Assembly (NCBI RefSeq): GCF_003589595.1
Contig: NW_020656077.1
Coordinates: 4,771,538-4,835,537 of the forward strand
Reading direction: 5' to 3'
Length of the DNA stretch: 64,000 nucleotides
Source of the DNA: Hyposmocoma kahamanoa
Lineage: Eukaryota; Arthropoda; Insecta; Lepidoptera; Cosmopterigidae
Shown: positions 47,601-55,512 of the stretch, piece by piece
Position numbering within the stretch: the first letter of the stretch is position 1
How the letters are laid out: each line of letters starts with the position of its first letter
Made by a program: the position numbers and the translations under genes
Notes under the pieces: generated by a model
The model's input: the letters and a program-made list of their open reading frames with translations, nothing else
Told to the model about the DNA's origin: nothing
Databases searched by the model: none

Positions 47601-49527
47601 ATATAGGTATTTATATTGCGTCCTTTCAATGTTACAGAAGTAAATGTAAAGCCATGGGGTGGAAATGAAGAAGAGGAACAGTAAGTGTTTTTTCTTTTTA
47701 CAAGCGTTTTTTTTATTTATTTCAATTAAGTTTAGCTCGTATTGTAGAGTTGGAAATAATTAATTCAGTGTTATATTAATATAACTTCGCTTATAAATGC
47801 GGAGCTGGTTCCAGTATGCCACAAACATGGAGTATATAACCGAATATAGAGACGAAATGCCATTTAATTAGTTTGAAAACTATCCTGCCAAACCATTATT
47901 TATTACATATACATACATATTTAATTACCGATGAAATGTGATTCCGTTTATTTTGTAATCAGATGTTTTGCTGTTTTTTCCACACCACCGAATAGAACAT
48001 ATAGCAACCTATTTTTAGGGATATTATCTTTATTGCAATAAATACTTATTGCAATAAATACAGAACATTTTTGGAATATACGGAGACGTACACACAGGTC
48101 AGTTGTTGGCGATGTACTATTTCAGCTTTCTAATTTGTGATTTCAGTGCAAACAAGAGTTGATATTTAAAAGTGATATAAGGACCATTTGCCTGGTGAAT
48201 TGCCAGGGGTGGATAGCCCTTATTTAGTTTCTATTTCTGGTTATATACTTGATGGCTACAAATTATTATGTGCCGTGCTTTATTCCCGACATTGTTCATG
48301 GCATATAGTTAGCACGCAATTAAATTATTAATAACCCACTTACTACACCGTAACCAAATTCTAAGTATAACATTGTTAATTATAAAGTTTACCTGGTACC
48401 TATCACAATTTGACGCAAGACGCATTGACAACATCGTGTACATAACCTGATGCACTCAATACTCTATGATTCAATGATTGACGACCTCAAGTGGCACAGT
48501 GGTTTACAATAGGGTTGTTGCGCATATCAGCATCCGCATCCACTTCCGCGGATAATCTGCATACATTAAAATATTCGCATCAGCATCCGCATTCATAGTT
48601 AGCATCGATTCACTGCGGATGTTCGAATTGTGACATGACTTAAAAGGCACGTTGGAATAATTTACAAATCTTCCAGAAACAACTAAGCCAGAAAAGCAGC
48701 TCAGCTGTTGTGTTTACAATATAACTTTGATAAAATTCCACAACGATTAAGCTAGGCAGATTGATTGTTTTTATGAAGATTGATTCTTTTGTTTATAAGT
48801 GTCAGAAAATCACTGAAATTATATTTTGTTACAACATGAAAGAAATTGAAAAGCTTTTTATGTAGATTGATTCGGTAAGGATGTATAATTGTCGCGATAT
48901 TTTTTAATTCCTAAAATGAGCAACCTCATCAGCATCCGCTGGTGTGTAATAAACCTGCATCAGCAACAACTTTAGTTTAACACTATGGGCGCTGGATGAG
49001 GCGGTCAATTCCCGGAAGGTTTTCTAAATTTGTCATAATTTTGGATACTCCGGGCAATGCTCCGGAATTCCGGAGTAAAATCTGTAAGCTCTAGTACTCA
49101 TAATACAAGGGTTTCCTACTTTGAAACCAGGTAGGTAATTTGCGTGGTTGTTTCGCACTAAAAATAGTCTGTCTTTTTTGAAGTCGGAATAAAATGACGG
49201 TTCACTACGCAAAAGTGTTGCCCGCTTGCAAGAAGCTAGTGACTGAATGTTGGTCACGCTTATGCAATAAATGGCTGAATTTTGTTCATCTGAATCAGCT
49301 GAGTCACAGATTCGTTTCAATTTTTTGTTATGTAAATGAAATGTCAAATTTTGTAAGTTCATACCTACATACATACACTACATGTCCAAAAATACAAAAA
49401 GGAGTCGTTTAATCGTTTTTAATTTTAATTCAATGTGATTTTAATGAAATCCGCCTGTTCTTGATAAAATGTACACGAGTAAAAATTGTTTTTTAAAAGT
49501 TGCTTAGTCAAAATGGGAATGAAGATG

Positions 49528-49562
<35 letters not shown>

Positions 49563-51194
49563 GCTCACACTCAACATAGCCCCGCACTAGGGAAACCCTG
49601 TGTCGCGGGTGCCATGGACACACACATAGACAACCACAAATTACACCCAAACTCACGAGAGAAATAAATGTAGGCCATACAAATATTTCTCCCGGCCCGG
49701 GAATCGAACCTGGGACCTCTGCGTGGCAGTCCGGCATGGTAACCGTTCGGCCACGGAGGCAGTTAGATGCAATTAGTAATCGTTAAAACGCCGTAACATT
49801 CACAATTCCAACACTTTTGCCAAAATATTACTTTTGCACATTGACTTACAAATAAATGGACGACGGGTCTAATACAAAAACCACGAAAAAAATGTCCCAA
49901 GTCAACCTATTCGAAATTTAAATTGTAATGTCATCGCAGTATCGCGCTGTCAGTAGAACAAATGAAGACTAAAGCGGAGTTTGGCGCTCTTTTAGCGCGG
50001 ACCCGACGTCCATATAATTGTAAGTAAAATTTTATACAACTGGCAACACTGCAAATGTACTTTTACTCTGTCTCTAAAAAAACAAAGACTATTATTATAA
50101 AAAGTTAAATGTTCGCCCGCACACTGGAGATTGTCCTCAATGGGACAAAATCCAAAACATCTAAATAAAAATAATTAAATGTTCTATCGACTTTAGGGAA
50201 TTTGATGACGAGCCGCAATTGGCCGAATCGCGGACGAGGTGCTTCAGTGATTGGGGCGCGTGGTCACCATGCCGAGGAACGAGTGGCGCGTGCGGTGGTG
50301 TCGGCACACAGATCAGGACTCGTCACGAGGTATCCGATGTGAGTTACATTTCATGCTTCGGATTTCTAGACTATCATAACGAAAAGTAAAAACTTGAGAC
50401 CCCTTAAATTTCTTACGGGTGGCCTTCCGCCTCGGTAAAGAAACAACTGAGATCTATCATCCAAGTGGTGGTAGCGTCGTCTCTCAACCCAATATTATTA
50501 TTATATTCAATATTTTTTATTTGCTTTCCACAAAGGTGTACAAGGTGTTACATAGTAAAAGAATTACACCATGAAACCTTACGGGCAAAACAAGTACCTA
50601 GAAGGGAAGAGAGTAAATAAGTGTAGGCTGTTTTCAACTGTTCCTTTCTGTTACAAACTTTTGATCAGAAATTTATTAATATTGTAATAACATTGCGATC
50701 TTAAATCCGTTACAAAAGAATGAAGAGTCCTTTTTTAGAAAAGTTTCTGTCTAGCAGTAAACTGTAGGATGTTTGTAAAAGCGCAAAATAACTTGTAAAC
50801 TGTGGATACGCTATGTATATACAAAAATAATGCTAGATTAGGAATAGCTCAATATGTAAAATTACTTGTATAAATGTCGTCTGCTGTTGTCGAAAAAGGC
50901 AAACCAAGCAAATAGTCCGACGGCGTAATTCCTGGCAAAATGTTACGAGCAATGCAACACAAGCACTAAAATTCAATATTGCTATAATTTCCCAAAGAGT
51001 TGCATGCATAGAAATCTGTTGCACGTAATTAGTTACATAAATTTCTAAAATCCTGAACAAATGCATAATTAAATCATATGGAATTCTATTGTTAACAGGA
51101 CTACAACGATTGGGAAGTGAAACCGCTGGCCAAATGTTACGATAATTTAGAAAATACTTTATTTGAATCCCGCGAGTGTTTTGTTGAGTGTTAA
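32652..51194 (+). CDS. Spondin-1-like secreted protein, 524 aa, 11 coding exons
   Basis: Joined exons: 32652-32683, 33990-34171, 35625-35839, 36627-36839, 37279-37485, 41989-42155, 43840-43933, 46078-46261, 47638-47680, 50197-50338, 51099-51194. The coding total is 1575 nt and every junction keeps phase with AG acceptors and GT donors. Residues 1-27 form a signal peptide (hydrophobic core LIIWLLAATMIA). C30 to about 205 is a reeler domain. About 205-400 is spondin_N, with motifs GQWSRGNHP, FTLWEQGYKAG, RPSPDWFLGTSKYELC and IPLYPWDAG. About 461-524 is one thrombospondin type 1 repeat (DWGAWSPC..CGGVGTQIRTR). Three N-glycosylation sequons are present (NQT, NFT, NHT). Related proteins are extracellular-matrix adhesion or guidance factors. 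Vertebrate F-spondin has about 800 residues and six repeats; this one stops after one. The exact orthologue is not named. Confidence 0.9.
33258..33345 (-). mobile_element. RTE-type LINE 3' terminal fragment (intron 1)
   Basis: (ATC)n at 33252-33267 followed by AGCCGGAAGACGTTCACTGC and ACATAGGCCTCCTCCAAAG, closely similar to 15095-15180. Plus-strand view of an inverted 3' end. Confidence 0.65.
33378..33626 (-). repeat. Dispersed repeat E, degenerate copy E4 (intron 1)
   Basis: Begins AAAAAAACCGCCTTT and ends near AATAATCGCGTAAGTCGGTT; has the AGAGGTGGAACAT and AAATTTGAAATAA blocks in E order on the opposite strand. Diverged and partly deleted. Confidence 0.5.
33990..34171 (+). CDS. Spondin-like gene, coding exon 2
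   Basis: Acceptor TTTTCAG at 33983-33989, donor GTAAGG. Encodes the signal-peptide core and the start of the reeler domain (ERCNQTPPGAKVPTP..DAGKYLPDQTYV). The frame is open upstream only to the acceptor. The ATG visible in another frame at 34004 leads to an early stop. Confidence 0.92.
34799..35084 (+). mobile_element. hAT-like MITE family B, copy B4 (intron 2)
   Basis: 286 bp, ends CATTGACTTA and AAGTCAATG, perfect 8-bp duplication GGTATACG (34791-34798, 35085-35092). The longest exact flank match is 10 bp if the end base is ambiguous. Nearly identical to B3. Confidence 0.9.
35625..35839 (+). CDS. Spondin-like gene, coding exon 3
   Basis: Acceptor TTGCAG, donor GTAAGT. Encodes the middle of the reeler domain (RPFMKFMITAEG..HIATYSATCLNTVMNVD). 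Ends in phase 0. Confidence 0.93.
36627..36839 (+). CDS. Spondin-like gene, coding exon 4
   Basis: Acceptor CAACAG, donor GTAAAA. Encodes the end of the reeler domain (VHWISPKTSERNQRVRFRAM) and the CRLCSEARYE start of spondin_N. 71 codons, phase 0 on both sides. Confidence 0.93.
37279..37485 (+). CDS. Spondin-like gene, coding exon 5
   Basis: Acceptor CACACAG, donor GTAAGT. Encodes VIFKGQWSRGNHPLNFP and FTLWEQGYKAGNGLR of spondin_N. 69 codons, phase 0 on both sides. Confidence 0.94.
38753..39078 (+). mobile_element. MITE family A, copy A2 (intron 5)
   Basis: 326 bp, starts GGCTCAACTCATACCGACGC and ends CTGCGCCAGTGTGAATTGAGCC. TTA directly precedes (38750-38752) and follows (39079-39081). 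GC-rich interior with CGACGCG motifs. The TTA duplication fits PIF/Harbinger-type elements. Confidence 0.83.
39204..40834 (+). mobile_element. Complete Tc1-like transposon (intron 5)
   Basis: 1631 bp. Inverted ends: left CTCTTTTGCAAAAAAAACGG at 39206 onward, right its complement ending at 40832, extending to about 28 bp with one outermost mismatch. TA on both sides (39202-39203, 40835-40836). Carries one open transposase frame, in the same orientation as the host gene. Confidence 0.94.
39527..40546 (+). CDS. Tc1-like transposase, intact, 339 aa
   Basis: DNA transposase that would mobilise the surrounding element. Residues 1-50 form the first helix-turn-helix (VSQRLNVSRSTVQRTWQRY). RPGSGRKR at 51-58 is the AT-hook-like linker, and 65-115 the second helix-turn-helix. 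The catalytic triad is D150 (VLFSDEAR), D241 (FMDDNARPH) and E276 (SPDLNPIEHVWD), with 34 residues between the last two, the DD34E spacing of Tc1. The glycine-rich PYGGGSVMFW stretch is at 183-192. Length is normal, with no stop or frameshift. The ATG at 39527 gives the expected N-terminus. Potentially active; expression unproven. It could affect splicing of the host intron, but nothing here shows that. Confidence 0.95.
   Translation: MSDKVIRAGKIIALLEEGCSQTYVSQRLNVSRSTVQRTWQRYQETGSVKRRPGSGRKRCTEPRDDRFLVSQALRNLKASSVDLKKSLEEVRGVEVSLWTVRRRLLAANIRSYRPARGPKLLREHRVARLQFARNCASWTLEDWNKVLFSDEARISLCGEDRRRRVLRRPRERYAEVCFEEITPYGGGSVMFWAAINSTERTELVFIENGTLNAHQYIMEVLIPYAQPTLTALGEDSIFMDDNARPHRSGDVEAYMQEVGIRRLDWPARSPDLNPIEHVWDVLKRRVRSVQPAPQNSRELKRVIAEEWERIPQNVIKNIVESMPRRIQAVILTRGGHTRY
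41180..41300 (-). repeat. SINE-like fragment (intron 5)
   Basis: The complement has GCTGGTTCGAATCAAAGGG (B-box-like). The next segment ATAAACTAGTGGAATAATTA resembles 7717-7735. Probably a decayed SINE related to the tRNA-like module at 7583. Confidence 0.4.
41652..41913 (+). mobile_element. SINE-like family C, copy 8 (intron 5)
   Basis: Near full length, from GCAGTAGAGCTCCGTGTGAA to CTTGGTATCATAAAC. Ends 75 bp before the exon 6 acceptor. Confidence 0.72.
41989..42155 (+). CDS. Spondin-like gene, coding exon 6
   Basis: Acceptor TTTCACAG, donor AGCAA|GTAATT (weaker). Encodes the spondin_N segment with the conserved MRPSPDWFLGTS. A basic cluster RGKRR at residues 295-299 is visible. Ends in phase 2. 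Confidence 0.92.
42337..42750. mobile_element. GC-rich MITE M (intron 6)
   Basis: 414 bp with inverted ends: left GCCGGGTGCAC..TTGCGTTTTTCGCTTGCTTGCG, right CGCAAGCAAGTG..GCAAGTGCACCCGGC. Interior repeats GCAAGCGAG-type motifs and is unusually CG-rich. No clear target duplication, so the superfamily is open. Confidence 0.75.
43478..43612 (-). mobile_element. Possible tRNA-derived SINE fragment (intron 6)
   Basis: On the minus strand: A-box-like GGTATAGCGCTCCGGAGTG and B-box-like CCGGTTTCGATACCC about 35 bases apart, followed by a non-coding body. Weak. Confidence 0.4.
43840..43933 (+). CDS. Spondin-like gene, coding exon 7
   Basis: Acceptor GTCCACAG, donor GTAAGT. Encodes YELCSNEGWLSNHTIPLYP then WDAGVMNGVSYD, the most conserved end of spondin_N. 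Only 94 nt. Confidence 0.93.
44014..44131. repeat. Short element of the CCGGTC-A-rich family (intron 7)
   Basis: Left TTAAGCCGACCGGAAAAAGC and right AAGCTTTTTTTTGATCAGCC are loosely inverted. The interior GAGCGAAAAAGACG.. (complement) also matches 57268-57300. Confidence 0.5.
44165..44220. repeat. GT/CGTG-type microsatellite (intron 7)
   Basis: Imperfect CGTGCGTGTGTG-type alternating purine-pyrimidine run; capable of Z-DNA in principle. Confidence 0.8.
44613..44639 (+). repeat. G-run with G-quadruplex potential (intron 7)
   Basis: Runs of 8, 6 and 5 guanines (44613-44620, 44622-44627, 44635-44639) on the coding strand. The 8-G run can supply two tracts, giving the four needed for a three-tier quadruplex. 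Confidence 0.7.
44653..44911 (+). mobile_element. SINE-like family C, copy 9 (intron 7)
   Basis: From GTAGCAGTAGAGCTAGAAGT to CTTGTTCGTCCTGTCGCTC, with a small deletion of the GTGAAAGAGTTCGTCC part. Begins immediately after the G-run. Confidence 0.68.
46078..46261 (+). CDS. Spondin-like gene, coding exon 8
   Basis: Acceptor TTCACAG, donor GTACGT. Encodes the end of spondin_N and the linker (SPFFQMNLNDLKPFAYLTVN, then NPEECPSAEG). Ends in phase 1. Confidence 0.92.
47387..47505 (+). mobile_element. SINE-like family C, copy 10 (5' truncated, intron 8)
   Basis: Only the last third is present (ATCAGATCTTTGTAATTTAA to CGTCCCATCACTTGATG), followed by an A-run (about 47491-47502). The 5' truncation plus A-rich tail is the pattern of a retroposon. 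Confidence 0.7.
47638..47680 (+). CDS. Spondin-like gene, coding exon 9 (micro-exon)
   Basis: 43-nt exon with acceptor GTTACAG and donor GTAAGT. Encodes an acidic linker EVNVKPWGGNEEEE. Both flanking phases (1 and 2) fit the neighbours exactly, which is the main support for so short an exon. Confidence 0.88.
47828..48254. mobile_element. MITE family H (intron 9)
   Basis: Left end AGTATATAACCGAATATAGAG and the complement of the right end (AAGTATATAACCAGAAATAG) are inverted repeats of about 22 bp. The left interior matches the solo end at 18822-18885. Non-coding. Confidence 0.65.
48500..48990. repeat. CATCCGCATCAG-rich degenerate repeat (intron 9)
   Basis: Recurring CATCAGCATCCGC motifs at 48528, 48579 and 48928. 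It resembles internal sequence of decayed hAT-type non-autonomous elements, but ends were not found. Confidence 0.35.
49529..49765 (-). mobile_element. tRNA-derived SINE family D, copy D6 (intron 9)
   Basis: The best copy. On minus: A box (TGGCCGAACGG), B box (GGTTCGATTCCCGGG), then the body (GAGAAATATTTGTATGGCC, CTCGTGAGTTTGGGTG, TGTCCATGGCACCCGCG, CCCTAGTGCGGGGC), ending in (ATT)n at 49528-49560. Typical RNA polymerase III-type SINE. Confidence 0.88.
49839..50030 (-). mobile_element. hAT-like MITE family B, copy B5 (intron 9)
   Basis: Inverted relative to B1-B4. Starts CATTGACTTACAAATAAATG; the far end has decayed to TAAGTAAAAT. Flanking octamers CTTTTGCA and TTTATACA match at only 5 of 8, so it is older than the other copies. 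Confidence 0.8.
50197..50338 (+). CDS. Spondin-like gene, coding exon 10
   Basis: Acceptor CTTTAG, donor GTGAGT. Encodes the thrombospondin type 1 repeat core CFSDWGAWSPC..GACGGVGTQIRTR, with the paired tryptophans and cysteines of that domain. Confidence 0.94.
51099..51194 (+). CDS. Spondin-like gene, terminal coding exon 11
   Basis: Acceptor GTTAACAG. Encodes DYNDWEVKPLAKC..ESRECFVEC then TAA at 51192-51194. The three cysteines complete the single repeat, and the protein ends directly after it. Confidence 0.92.
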   Translation, partial: DYNDWEVKPLAKCYDNLENTLFESRECFVEC

Positions 51195-51199
51195 AATTT

Positions 51200-51253
51200 A
51201 ATAAATGATTTAGGCATAGTATTTACATACTGTTTATTGTTTAAGAAAATAAA
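51200..51253 (+). terminator. Poly(A) signals of the spondin-like gene
   Basis: AATAAA at 51200-51205 and again at 51248-51253, 6 and 54 bases after the stop codon. The 3' UTR appears very short. Confidence 0.65.
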
Positions 51254-51529
51254 TATGTTTCTTATTATCTACTGGTAAGCAGTTAATATTACTTACTTGA
51301 TTTTTAAATCACCGATATATTTTATTTTGACCTACGAGTAAGTTATACATAGCAGGACCTTATTTAGTGAAAGTTTTAAAGATTTTGAGCTCTTTGGTTT
51401 TAAATATACACTACCTAGGTATACTAGGTATTTCAAGAACGAGTGGAATTGTGGGACAGAGAAGAAATCATACCGTGTTTTTGCGCGAAAAGCAACCAGT
51501 TTATGAGAACTAGCGGGGGAACGGGTAAG

Positions 51530-51997
51530 GGGCGGTGTCAACATTGTTGTGTGTCGAGTATGAAGTAGAGGCGGTTTGGCGCATGCCCCGTGCGAGGCAA
51601 TGGCCCCGCGGCTTGTAGCGCGACTTGTTGATTATTCACTGCTCTCCGAACGAGCTAACCGACAGGTCGTGCGGACTGGGCTTGAGCAACGCGAAAAGTA
51701 CAACATGGTGCAATGTTAAAAGTTTGAAGTATGAACTAGTGTATTAAAATTGATAATGGGAGGGCAGTGAAGTGTAAATAGTGTTTATAGTAGTACTGTG
51801 CTACTAAGTTAAGTGGTAGTTGTATGTTTATAAGTTGGTTACAAGTTAGTTGGAACTAGTTTTACTTGCACCACGCGTCTCGCGGATTGTATTTGAAGAA
51901 TGAACGTTATTAACGCGATGTGTGTAAAGTAAAGTTATTGAATTGTGGGATGTGCGTGTGACTTTATCGACTTGAAATTTCTGGACGAAACTTCAAA
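51530..51997 (+). promoter_or_regulatory. Probable promoter and 5' UTR of the second gene
   Basis: GC content rises here (GGCGCATGCCCCG, GGCCCCGCGGC at 51575-51615) against an AT-rich background, right before a signal-peptide exon. No TATA box at a usable distance. Several short upstream ATGs precede the main one. Exact start site not determined. Confidence 0.45.
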
Positions 51998-52088
51998 ATG
52001 CGGTGCCTGGTGCTGGTGTTTTTAATTGCGGCGGTAGTCGCCGATCTGGGGAGGCGGTGTTCCGAACTCAATATCACCGTCGACGAAG
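51998..52088 (+). CDS. First coding exon of a secreted or membrane protein, partial
   Basis: ATG in context TTCAAAATG, 30 codons plus one base, then the strong donor GTAAGT at 52089. Encodes a clear signal peptide (MRCLVLVFLIAAVVA, probable cleavage after VVA) and a short mature start DLGRRCSELNITVDE containing one cysteine and an NIT sequon. The protein therefore enters the secretory pathway; too little is visible to name the family. Same strand as the spondin-like gene, about 0.8 kb downstream of its stop. No following exon that I can support appears before the window ends, so the first intron exceeds 11.9 kb. Confidence 0.75.
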
Positions 52089-54704
52089 GTAAGTAACTTT
52101 TTACCTGCGTTGTGCATGCTCACCGCTCGGTTTGTGTCGTGCTTTGTTCTAGGTCCATTCATACTTCTCGGAACGCTCTTGGAAATTTTTGGAGAAAATT
52201 GACACTATTCATAAAAACTTGCTGTGGTCTCGTTTCAACTTGATAGCCCGAGTCTTTCTTCCATGATTGTGTCATTACATGAATATTTGCTCGATGAGTG
52301 GCTATTACATTTCTAGCTATTGGCGTGAACGCCTTGTATCACCTATATCCGCGTAAATACGATAGGAACTTGATAACGCGCGGCGAGTTTGTCACTTTTA
52401 TTTAGTGTACCTTTGGCATTTACTTATTTTGGTATGCGATTTTATTACATGTAAACGAAAAAATAGGCATATTTGCTTTTTCGACTGGGGTACGTCGAAT
52501 AGCTTCAAATTATTTTTTACGACTTTTGCTCGTCTGATCTCTAAATTGTGATTTCCAATGTAGCGCCGAAAATTTCTATTTGAACTTGGGTTAATATTTC
52601 GTGAAGTAAAACAGTAGTTGACTATAAGGGAATCTAATAAACCAAGTCTAACACCATTTCTTCACCACAAAATCGAAGTCATGAATCATAACTATTTATT
52701 GTTACCTATTCTTGTCGGAAGTGACCGGCCCTTTTTAATTCCAAGGATACCTACCAGCCATTCTCACGAGTAAAGTTAAAAACTAACTCAAAAATAAGTG
52801 GCAATCCTCTTAAGTATACCAAAATAATAAATTTTCGCCTAATATCGTTGCGAAATCTATGATGAATCAACTATAATGGTTATGTGATTCATCAACAGTT
52901 ATTACAATGAAGAGAAGAATGCCTCGAAAGCAATTTTTGAATAGAAAAATGCAGACAACTCTTAAGTCATTTTTGGTTTATTTTGTGGGCCAATAAACCT
53001 ACACCTGTATTGGTTAGAATTGTAATTTTTCAAAGTAACGTCGGATTTTACATTCTATTTGTTATTCTTTGCGTTTTCATTGATGCATGAGCTTGACGTT
53101 TTAATCACGTACTACGTTTCCTCATATGGATCGTTAGCTTTAAAAAACTCCGAGGAACCCATATTCTTGTAAAGATAAGAATATTGAGAACAAATAAGTA
53201 TTGACGTTGAATATCCATTATATTCCTTGATCGAGTAAGAAAAAAGGAAAGCCGCACGAAAATTAAAAAAAAAACATGTAGATGGTGCAAGGACGCCCAA
53301 CCACCACTATGATTTCAATGTTCCGAAAACAAAGAAGCTCACGTTAAAAATGTAGTTTTAACAAGTCAGCGGCCGTATCTGCTTTTCTAACACAATACTT
53401 CGATTAATTACGTTACAGTTGTTACAGTGGAATTGTGCAGTTAGAAACGTATCGATAGAAATTTATTATTTATCACAGTTCGTTGGTAAAGTTATTTGGA
53501 AATACTTATTGAAAACGCCCATTCATCAAATAGAAACATGTACCTTAATCGTCATTGCAATTTACTGCGCTTTATAGTAAAATAATTGTTTATACACGTA
53601 GGTATATCACGATGGACCAACAGTAGGCATGGTAGGCGCGCGAGATTAGTATCAATCGTGTGTCAGTGTGAAAACATCAAATTACATCATTATTGAATGT
53701 AGGTCAACTGCATTATTGAATTATAATGTGCTACGCAAATTAAATCGTGTTTTAACACAACAAAACAGTATGCACAATCTAATCTAAAAAAATAACATTC
53801 AACGGAACTCAAATAACGATTCTTGAAGTTGTACAAATGTACTGCAAATGTTACGTCTGTCAGTAGTCACGAGTGCATAAATTCCCTCAGATCTAAATAG
53901 ATTGAATTACAACACCTTTTTACCTAAGTATTGACTACATTAAATTACGTCTCTCAATTTTGGTCACGTCAACCCTTGGCGACCTGTTATTAAAATTTGT
54001 AGGAAATACCTTTGTTTGGTGACAAATGACAGTAATAATGTAAGAGTTTGGTTTCGTGTCCGCCCATCAAATTTTTGCGTGCATTCTAATTTAAAAAAAT
54101 ATTCAGTTATTGTCCAATTTTTTTCGTCTAATTTATTTTTTACAGCTTAGAAATCAATGTTGTTTAATTTTGGCAAACGTATTCCATGTTATTATTAGTA
54201 GTTGTTTTGCTTGTCTAAATGTTTTAGTCGTTTAATGTTATTAGAAGTTATCAGAATCTCATGATAAATGGACACATTGAACGTCGTTTTTGCCAGATCT
54301 TGGCACAATAGGAACTGTCAAAGAGTAATGGGAATGATTTTGCCTAAAAATAATTACGTATCTATTGCAGTTACTGTAATAATTAGTAAGTACGGTTATT
54401 AATTCTATACTGTACGTATTTTACATTGCAACCTTCCTCTCTAAATTGAAATCGAGGAAATTTGCGTACATATGAATTACAGATTTAATCAGAGATTTTT
54501 TGTCATGAGATTCTTGTAACTTATGTTGAAAATCATGTTATTTGTTCTATTTTCAATTTGAGTACAGACGCAAAGGTAAGTCTGTTCCAGAGAAAGGTAC
54601 CACTGAGCAGAAGAGTGGGTTAGTGGAATCTTACAAATTTGAATTTTCCGAAGTTGTTCTCCAATATTACTCACTCGTTGGTTTAACGTTATATATAATC
54701 TTAT
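52089..54704 (+). other. Start of long intron; nothing recognised
   Basis: AT-rich non-coding sequence after the donor at 52089. No repeat or exon recognised. Confidence 0.5.
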
Positions 54705-54945
54705 TTAAGAGCTAGACTCTTGTCGGTGTAGCCTTCTCCACTCCTTACGGTTCTTAGCCAGTTCTTTGACCTCTTTATAGCTCTTCACTTTGATCTTCTT
54801 TTTTATTTGTTCACTATACGCCATTCTTGGTCTTCCTCCTTTGTCTTTTCCCTTCAATTTTCCCCCAATTGTCACTTTCTCAAATTCGTCACTATGTAAG
54901 AAACAAGTTATTCTAAAGTAGGATAATATAGAATTATTGCCTAAT
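54705..54945 (-). pseudogene. LINE reverse transcriptase, C-terminal fragment
   Basis: An open minus-strand frame of about 75 codons ending at a natural TAA (54705-54707) reads FLHSDEFEKVTIGGKLKGK, then GGRPRMAYSEQIKKK, then KELAKNRKEWRRLHRQES. The GRPR motif and RKEWRRLHRQ end are the conserved C-terminus of insect LINE endonuclease-reverse transcriptases. Only the 3' end was inserted or kept. Confidence 0.75.
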
Positions 54946-55327
54946 TCGCTAACTTTGCTTCAAACGCAAGTTTAGTTTTCATATTTACATATATTACGAA
55001 ACAAACAACGTAGTACTATTTATAGTAACTCTATATTATATTAACAAAAATGAATCGGGCATTACTAGAAATTGAGTCGCTAATTTCTTGTTTCAAGCTA
55101 TTTGTAAAATGCCTTGCCTTGCCTGAATATAAGTAGAGACTATTCAAGATAAGCATTCAAACTTTTGCTTAAGGGGCTTTGTGTTTGAAGCAAGACAATG
55201 GGATATAACTTGAGCAATATTCTTAGCCCCAACGGTATTGAATGATCGACGCGTAACGACGCATGAGCGCTATGCAAGATCAATATTGTTGTTATTAGGT
55301 ATAAATGATTATCTAATCTGTGTCATA

Positions 55328-55512
55328 CATAAACAACGCATTTGCAATTTGGTAACTTTCAAGAGATGTTGACAACTAAAGTTTTTTTTGCTTAACAATG
55401 ACACTGAAACTAAATAAGATATCTACAACCCCTATTATAGGGGCTTGTAGATCTCGTTTTTCTGACACGTTAATAACTCAATTTCACTAAAATGTAGATT
55501 ACGTTAGTTATG
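55328..55512 (+). repeat. Dispersed repeat G, copy 2
   Basis: Partner of 269-435. Contains the small hairpin CCCCTATTATAGGGG at about 55430-55445. Confidence 0.55.
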
